9,260 nucleotides of DNA, taken from the NCBI GenBank assembly GCA_012516225.1, contig JAAYWX010000169.1, positions 1 through 9,260 on the forward strand. The letters are read 5' to 3'. The position numbers and the translations under genes were made by a program. Positions 5,857-9,260 of this stretch are shown here, piece by piece (the first letter of the stretch is position 1; each line of letters opens with the position of its first letter). The stretch is from Clostridiales bacterium. GTDB lineage: Bacteria > Bacillota > Clostridia > Oscillospirales > Oscillospiraceae. Below the pieces are notes generated by a model. That model was not told the DNA's origin, ran no database searches, and saw only the letters and a program-made list of their open reading frames with translations.

Positions 5857-7167
5857 ATGAATATCTTAACGAATTATGGAATATTTTTGCTTGATGCATT
5901 CGTCCCCTACCCCATGGCTGTATACAATCCACAAAAACTGTTTTACCACAACCGTCTGTTTTATGAACTAAATATTGACGAAAATTATATGCTTACATAT
6001 GCAAAAAGGCAGCAGGCACAAAAGAAAGAAAAATCTGTTTTAGGCATCTTCACAAAAAGCAAAGAGAAAAAATTTTTTGAAATAAGTACTGTACCTGTAT
6101 CAATAGAGGGTGAAACATATTATCTTTCTTTCTTAGTCGATATCACAGAGAAGAAAAAGAAAGAACAGATGCTTAGGAAAATGAGCATAATGAAAGAAGC
6201 GTTTCTTGAAATAAGCAATTCCATTATGTCAGTCGGCAATTTTGATGAACTTCTTGACAACATTCTTGAATATACACTGAAAGCTATAGATAAGGCTGTC
6301 ATCGGCTCTTTCTTTGTGGCAGATAATGACGTTTTTAGGCTTGCTTCTTACAGAGGATTTGGCGAGGAAGTAAAAAATTATAGTTTCCCGATTAAAGACT
6401 CGTTCATATATGCAGCAACGGAAGGCAGGATGGATAAAATCGTAAACAGCGGTGACTACGATAATATTGAAATAAATTATCCGGCAAAAAGCATTGATGG
6501 AATTGCCATACAAGCTACAATTTCAGTTCCAATAACTGCCGACGAATCTTTTTTAGGAATAATAAACATTGATTCTACCATAAAAAACGCATTTGACAAC
6601 GATGATTTAAAATATATGGAGTTTGTAAAAAATAATATTGAGCTTGCCCTGTCTAACTATCTGTCCGAAAAGGCTTCACTCAGCAAATTTGACAGCCTTA
6701 CAAACATCCATAATATTGACTATATTCAGGAGCAGTTTAAATCAATAAAGAGAGAGGCTCTGAGGAACGGTGAAAAATTTTATTTGGTTATTATAGACGT
6801 AGACAGACTGAAAAGGATAAACAACAATTTCGGTCATATGGCCGGAGATAAAATAATTTTACGCATATCTTCAGAGCTGTCTCAAATTACCTCAAACAAA
6901 GACTTACTTGTCCGTTATCGGGGCGACAGTTTTATAGGGCTTTTCTTTAACAAGAATAAAGAACAGCTAAGGCGCAGCCTTGACGGCGTAAAACATAATC
7001 TGAACAGAGAGCCTGTTTTTATAAATTCTACAATGATAGTCCCTTCATTCACTTATGGATTTGCTTATTTTCCGGAAGACGGATTAGATTTGGACACGTT
7101 AATAAACGCTGCAAAGCAGCAGATGAACATAAAGAAGCTTGCTTATCCACAGGCGGACTCCGTTTAG
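5857..7167 (+). CDS. PAS-GAF protein with a degenerate GGDEF domain
   Basis: A soluble signalling protein of 436 residues. The first ~105 residues look like a PAS domain ending in the usual DITEKKKKEQML. Residues ~110-275 look like a GAF domain with the typical ISVPI...FLGIINIDS strands. Residues ~278-430 form a GGDEF fold. Its landmarks are recognisable but altered. The signature is RYRGDSF (353-359) instead of RYGGDEF, the INDxxGH motif is INNNFGH (321-327), and the late ADxAMY is AAKQQMN. YFPEDG and the AGD after GH are kept. There is no RxxD inhibitory site before the signature. Loss of the catalytic Glu suggests it does not make c-di-GMP and may act as a nucleotide or ligand sensor, though this is inference. 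I chose ATG 5857 because AAAAGGATG precedes it; the upstream ATG at 5824 lacks a ribosome binding site. Confidence 0.88.
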   Translation: MNILTNYGIFLLDAFVPYPMAVYNPQKLFYHNRLFYELNIDENYMLTYAKRQQAQKKEKSVLGIFTKSKEKKFFEISTVPVSIEGETYYLSFLVDITEKKKKEQMLRKMSIMKEAFLEISNSIMSVGNFDELLDNILEYTLKAIDKAVIGSFFVADNDVFRLASYRGFGEEVKNYSFPIKDSFIYAATEGRMDKIVNSGDYDNIEINYPAKSIDGIAIQATISVPITADESFLGIINIDSTIKNAFDNDDLKYMEFVKNNIELALSNYLSEKASLSKFDSLTNIHNIDYIQEQFKSIKREALRNGEKFYLVIIDVDRLKRINNNFGHMAGDKIILRISSELSQITSNKDLLVRYRGDSFIGLFFNKNKEQLRRSLDGVKHNLNREPVFINSTMIVPSFTYGFAYFPEDGLDLDTLINAAKQQMNIKKLAYPQADSV

Positions 7168-7202
7168 CATATGCCGTAATTTGAAGCTTCTGGAAGTGAT
7201 AG

Positions 7203-7214
7203 ACGGCAATTGCC
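7203..7214. repeat. 12-bp palindrome between the GGDEF stop and the shared terminator
   Basis: CGGCAATTGCCG is a perfect palindrome 35 bases after the stop codon. It has no T run, so it is unlikely to terminate by itself. It may simply stabilise the mRNA 3' end. The remaining bases of 7168-7271 show nothing else I can name. Confidence 0.35.
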
Positions 7215-7270
7215 GCCTGTGAGACTGTGCATCTGTATTTGTTGCCTATTTTACGGAATAAGAAAAGTTC

Positions 7271-7305
7271 GGGCGGGCCATGTTAATCAGCCCGCCTTGT
7301 CTTTT
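7271..7305. terminator. Bidirectional terminator shared by the GGDEF gene and spoVAE
   Basis: GGCGGGC (7272-7278) pairs perfectly with GCCCGCC (7290-7296) around an 11-base loop. TTGTCTTTT follows on the plus strand, and GAACTTTTCTT follows on the minus strand. The TGA stop of spoVAE (7289-7287) lies inside the loop, so the left arm of the spoVAE terminator is the last part of its coding sequence. Confidence 0.85.
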
Positions 7306-7658
7306 GATTTAAATATGATCGCCACTATCAGACCGAAAAAAACGGCTGCCGCAATTCCCGCCGCAGCGGCGGAGAAGCCTCCCGAAAACGCGCCTACAAA
7401 GCCTTTCTCGGCAACAGCTTCCCTCGCACCGCGGGCATGAACATTTCCAAATCCCGTTAAAGGAACGGTCGCACCAGCTCCTGCCCATTTTACGAGCGGT
7501 TCATATATGCCAACCGCCCCAAGAACTACTCCGCTGACAACATATGTGCTTAAAATTCTTGCCGGCGTGAGATTGGTTTTGTCTATAAGAATCTGCCCTA
7601 TAGCGCAGATAAGCCCTCCGACAACAAAGGTTTTTATATAAGTCAGTAAAATATCCAT
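7287..7658 (-). CDS. spoVAE: Stage V sporulation protein AE
   Basis: A 123-residue membrane protein of the SpoVA channel set, which moves dipicolinic acid into the forespore and releases it at germination. The sequence begins MDILLTYIKTFVVGGLICAI, then QILIDKTNLTPARILSTYV, GAVGIYEPLVKWAGAGATVPLTGFGN and AREAVAEKGFVGAFSGGF, the landmarks of the family. Hydrophobic segments fall near residues 8-25, 37-51, 62-75 and 92-116. The ATG at 7658 is preceded by GGGCGGGGAAG; an upstream TTG at 7688 overlaps the end of spoVAD and has no such signal. It follows spoVAD by 23 bases, in the same operon. Length is normal for the short SpoVAE (AEb) type. Confidence 0.93.
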   Translation of the reverse strand: MDILLTYIKTFVVGGLICAIGQILIDKTNLTPARILSTYVVSGVVLGAVGIYEPLVKWAGAGATVPLTGFGNVHARGAREAVAEKGFVGAFSGGFSAAAAGIAAAVFFGLIVAIIFKSKDKAG

Positions 7659-7681
7659 AAACTTCCCCGCCCTTATATTTT

Positions 7682-8704
7682 TTAGCAAGGTTTTTCAGCC
7701 TCAATCGATACGGCATGGCATATCCCGAGAATACTCTGCCCCTGCATTGATGTAGTTGGTGACATAAGCGCGCCGGTTGCCGCAAAGAGAATCCTCTTTA
7801 ATTCGCCGTTTTTCAGTCTTGGAAGAAGATAGCCTGCCAAAACCGCCGCGCTGCAGCCGCATCCGGATCCGCCTGCGTGCACATCCTGCTTCTCGCTGTC
7901 AAAAATCATCATCCCGCAGTCAGTGCATACGGAAGACAGGTCATATCCGTTTTCAAATGCCAAATCGAGAAGAATATCATGTCCTACCGATCCTAAATCT
8001 CCGGTGACAATCATATCATAATACATTGGATCTCTTCCGGTTTCGGAAAGATGGGTCAGTATGGTTTCAAGTGCAGAATGAGCCATGGCGCTTCCCATGT
8101 TTGCGGCATCACATATGCCTGCATCGATTATTTTGCCGGTTGTTATATTGGTAACATATAGATTTGAGCCTTCGCAGCCTAAAATGAGCGCTCCGGCAGC
8201 CGTCGCCGTCCACTGAGCCGTAGGTGTCCGCTGACCGCCGTAAGCCAAAGGCATCCTAAATTGTCTTTCTGCCGAGCAAAAATGCGAGCTTGTCATAGCG
8301 CAGACTTTTTCGGCAAAGCCGCCGTCAATTGCCATGGCGGCAAGAGAAAGAGATTCCGCCATCGTTGAACAGGCACCGTAAAGCCCGAAAAGAGGTATGC
8401 CGCTGTCTTTTACGGCAAACTCCGATCCTACACACTGGTTCAATAGATCCCCGGAAAAGATATAATCTATAGAAGCTGCTTCTATCCCTGCCTTGGAAAC
8501 CGCAATGTCAAAGCATTTTCTAAGCATTGAGCTTTCGGCGCTTTCCCAGCTTTTTGCCCCAAAGTATGAGTCTTCGCTTAAAAAGTCAAAGCTGTTTGCA
8601 AGCGGTCCCTGAGCTTCCATCTTTCCTCCCACCGCTGCATAAGCTGTTATAACAGGCGGCATCTGCAGTTTTATAGTCTGTTTGCCAATGCGTTTCAGTG
8701 CCAT
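7682..8704 (-). CDS. spoVAD: Stage V sporulation protein AD
   Basis: A 340-residue thiolase-fold protein that binds dipicolinic acid and works with SpoVAC and SpoVAE at the inner spore membrane. Seen in sequence: GLYGACSTMAESL (cysteine 112, at the position of the thiolase nucleophile), FCSAERQFRMPLAYGGQRTP near 142-161, WTATAAGA, the VTGDLGSVGHDIL segment, HAGGSGCGCSA near 277-286, and QGQSILGICHAVSIE close to the C-terminus. All are family landmarks. Length is normal. The ATG at 8704 follows GAGGTGGG at good spacing. In most Clostridia spoVAC comes directly before spoVAD. Here the upstream flank is a divergent spacer and malQ, so spoVAC is not in the expected place. I could not find a convincing sigma-F or sigma-G promoter in the spacer, although expression in the forespore is expected. 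Confidence 0.95.
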   Translation of the reverse strand: MALKRIGKQTIKLQMPPVITAYAAVGGKMEAQGPLANSFDFLSEDSYFGAKSWESAESSMLRKCFDIAVSKAGIEAASIDYIFSGDLLNQCVGSEFAVKDSGIPLFGLYGACSTMAESLSLAAMAIDGGFAEKVCAMTSSHFCSAERQFRMPLAYGGQRTPTAQWTATAAGALILGCEGSNLYVTNITTGKIIDAGICDAANMGSAMAHSALETILTHLSETGRDPMYYDMIVTGDLGSVGHDILLDLAFENGYDLSSVCTDCGMMIFDSEKQDVHAGGSGCGCSAAVLAGYLLPRLKNGELKRILFAATGALMSPTTSMQGQSILGICHAVSIEAEKPC

Positions 8705-8792
8705 TTTAATCCCACCTCGCTATTTATATTTCCCCTAATGCGGCTTTATATGACATCATAAATTTTGATTTTTATTTGCTGGTTTTTAATAT

Positions 8793-8810
8793 ATTGTTAA
8801 TTTTAACAAT
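8793..8810. promoter_or_regulatory. Operator-like palindrome between spoVAD and malQ
   Basis: ATTGTTAA (8793-8800) and TTAACAAT (8803-8810) are perfect arms around TT. It lies about 90 bases upstream of spoVAD and 180 upstream of malQ. The arms equal those of the clostridial Rex operator (TTGTTAA and TTAACAA), but that site has four bases between the arms and this one has two. It may be a binding site for another repressor or a chance AT-rich dyad. Confidence 0.35.
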
Positions 8811-8893
8811 TTTTTCTCAGATTCCGTACTATGTATTCTGGCTTAGCTTTACTGGGCTTTGCGTAATGCGCCTTGGCAAAGTTTAATAATATT

Positions 8894-8920
8894 CACCACA
8901 AAAATATATAATAAGTGGTG
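8894..8920 (+). promoter_or_regulatory. Probable malQ promoter with a dyad across the -10 box
   Basis: A perfect TATAAT at 8907-8912 is framed by the inverted repeat CACCAC (8894-8899) and GTGGTG (8915-8920). This is a good position for a repressor that blocks polymerase. The -35 region is weak (TTAATA at 8883-8888, 18 bases upstream), which suggests dependence on an activator or a weak promoter. Confidence 0.45.
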
Positions 8921-8921
8921 C

Positions 8922-8957
8922 AAAGGCGGATACCGATGAAGTCTGAGTGCCTTTTTT
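8922..8957 (+). promoter_or_regulatory. Leader hairpin with a T run in front of malQ; possible attenuator
   Basis: AAAGGC (8922-8927) pairs with GCCTTT (8949-8954), followed by more T residues to 8957. The intervening bases can form a few further weak pairs. If transcription starts near 8919, this hairpin is at the very 5' end of the malQ mRNA, 31 bases before the start codon. An upstream CGCCTTGGCA (8869-8878) can pair, with one mismatch, to TGCAAAGGCG (8919-8928), but it would be outside such a transcript. I do not recognise a known riboswitch. Confidence 0.4.
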
Positions 8958-8988
8958 CAAAAATATTATCAGGATTTGGAGATTTTAT

Positions 8989-9260
8989 ATGAGAAAAAGC
9001 GGCGTGCTTATGCATATAACATCCCTGCCTTCGCCGTGGGGGATTGGCACTTTGGGAAAGGCGGCAAGAGATTTTATCGACTTTCTCGATGAGAGCGGGC
9101 AGAAATACTGGCAGATACTTCCCGTATCTCCCACAGGATTTGGAGATTCTCCATACCAGTCGTTTTCCGCATATGCCGGAAACCCATATTTTATAGACCT
9201 TGATATGCTCTGCGAATGGGGCCTTCTTAAAAAAACGGAATATAGTTTCATTGATTGGGG
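8989..9260 (+). CDS. malQ: 4-alpha-glucanotransferase (amylomaltase), 3'-partial
   Basis: The first 90 codons of a GH77 enzyme that transfers glucan chains between alpha-1,4-linked maltodextrins in the cytoplasm, in maltose or glycogen metabolism. The start reads MRKSGVLMHITSLPSPWGIG, then TLGKAARDFIDFL, KYWQILPVSPTGFGDSPYQS and FSAYAGNPYFIDLDML. These are the conserved N-terminal landmarks of the family (SLPS, QILPL-PTG-G-SPYQ, SAFAGNP). The catalytic aspartate and glutamate lie beyond the right edge. The ATG at 8989 is preceded by TTTGGAG at 8 bases. It is divergent from spoVAD and shares a 284-bp spacer with it. Confidence 0.94.
   Translation, partial: MRKSGVLMHITSLPSPWGIGTLGKAARDFIDFLDESGQKYWQILPVSPTGFGDSPYQSFSAYAGNPYFIDLDMLCEWGLLKKTEYSFIDW

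Noticed and set aside
7210..7440. Plus-strand open frame across the end of spoVAE
   Set aside because: It crosses the shared terminator and its Ala/Pro-rich stretch is the complement of the Ala/Gly-rich end of SpoVAE.
8880..8988. Riboswitch (c-di-GMP, glycine or fluoride class) upstream of malQ
   Set aside because: The conserved cores of these classes, such as the GEMM tetraloop receptor region or the crcB GGCGATGG start, are not found; only a simple hairpin is visible.
8985..9251. Minus-strand open frame over the start of malQ
   Set aside because: The plus strand gives a clear MalQ N-terminus with a ribosome binding site; the opposite frame is a shadow of it.

Overview
The window looks like chromosomal DNA from an anaerobic, endospore-forming member of the Clostridia. 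The evidence is a FeoB of the clostridial type, a SpoVAD-SpoVAE pair (spore DPA channel proteins found only in spore formers), a reductase-like protein related to the clostridial 2,4-diaminopentanoate dehydrogenase, AT-rich spacers, and strong purine-rich ribosome binding sites. The genus cannot be named from this sequence. There is no phage, IS element, CRISPR array, rRNA or tRNA. The genes form small, separately transcribed units, most with their own terminator.

Layout. (1) 1-1330, plus: the 3' part of feoB, cut off by the window edge and split near its end by a 2-bp CA frameshift, followed by a terminator. (2) 1599-3041, plus: a methyl-accepting chemotaxis protein with six membrane helices and no recognisable ligand-binding domain, with a sigma-A type promoter upstream. 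(3) 3279-3488, minus: a 69-residue basic, Trp-rich protein of unknown function, preceded by stacked inverted repeats. (4) 3657-4694 and 4802-5635, both minus: a Rossmann-fold dehydrogenase related to diaminopentanoate dehydrogenase, preceded by a MerR-family regulator with a GyrI-like effector domain. The 107-bp gap between them holds a promoter with the 19-bp spacer typical of MerR-activated promoters. (5) 5857-7167, plus: a cytoplasmic PAS-GAF-GGDEF protein whose GGDEF signature is degenerate (RGDSF). (6) 7287-7658 and 7682-8704, minus: spoVAE and spoVAD, without the usual spoVAC. They share a bidirectional terminator with the GGDEF gene. (7) 8989 to the right edge, plus: the start of malQ (4-alpha-glucanotransferase), with a structured leader.

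How the genes fit together. The clearest functional unit is the MerR regulator plus its dehydrogenase: a sensor that probably switches on an amino-acid-type oxidoreductase in response to a small molecule. The chemotaxis receptor and the degenerate GGDEF protein are signalling genes whose partners lie outside the window. SpoVAD/SpoVAE act in dipicolinic acid movement during sporulation and germination. FeoB imports ferrous iron, and MalQ remodels malto-oligosaccharides or glycogen. I see no large new multigene system. The most promising less-described items are the MerR/dehydrogenase pair with its orphan setting, the degenerate cyclase, the small Trp-rich protein and the malQ leader.
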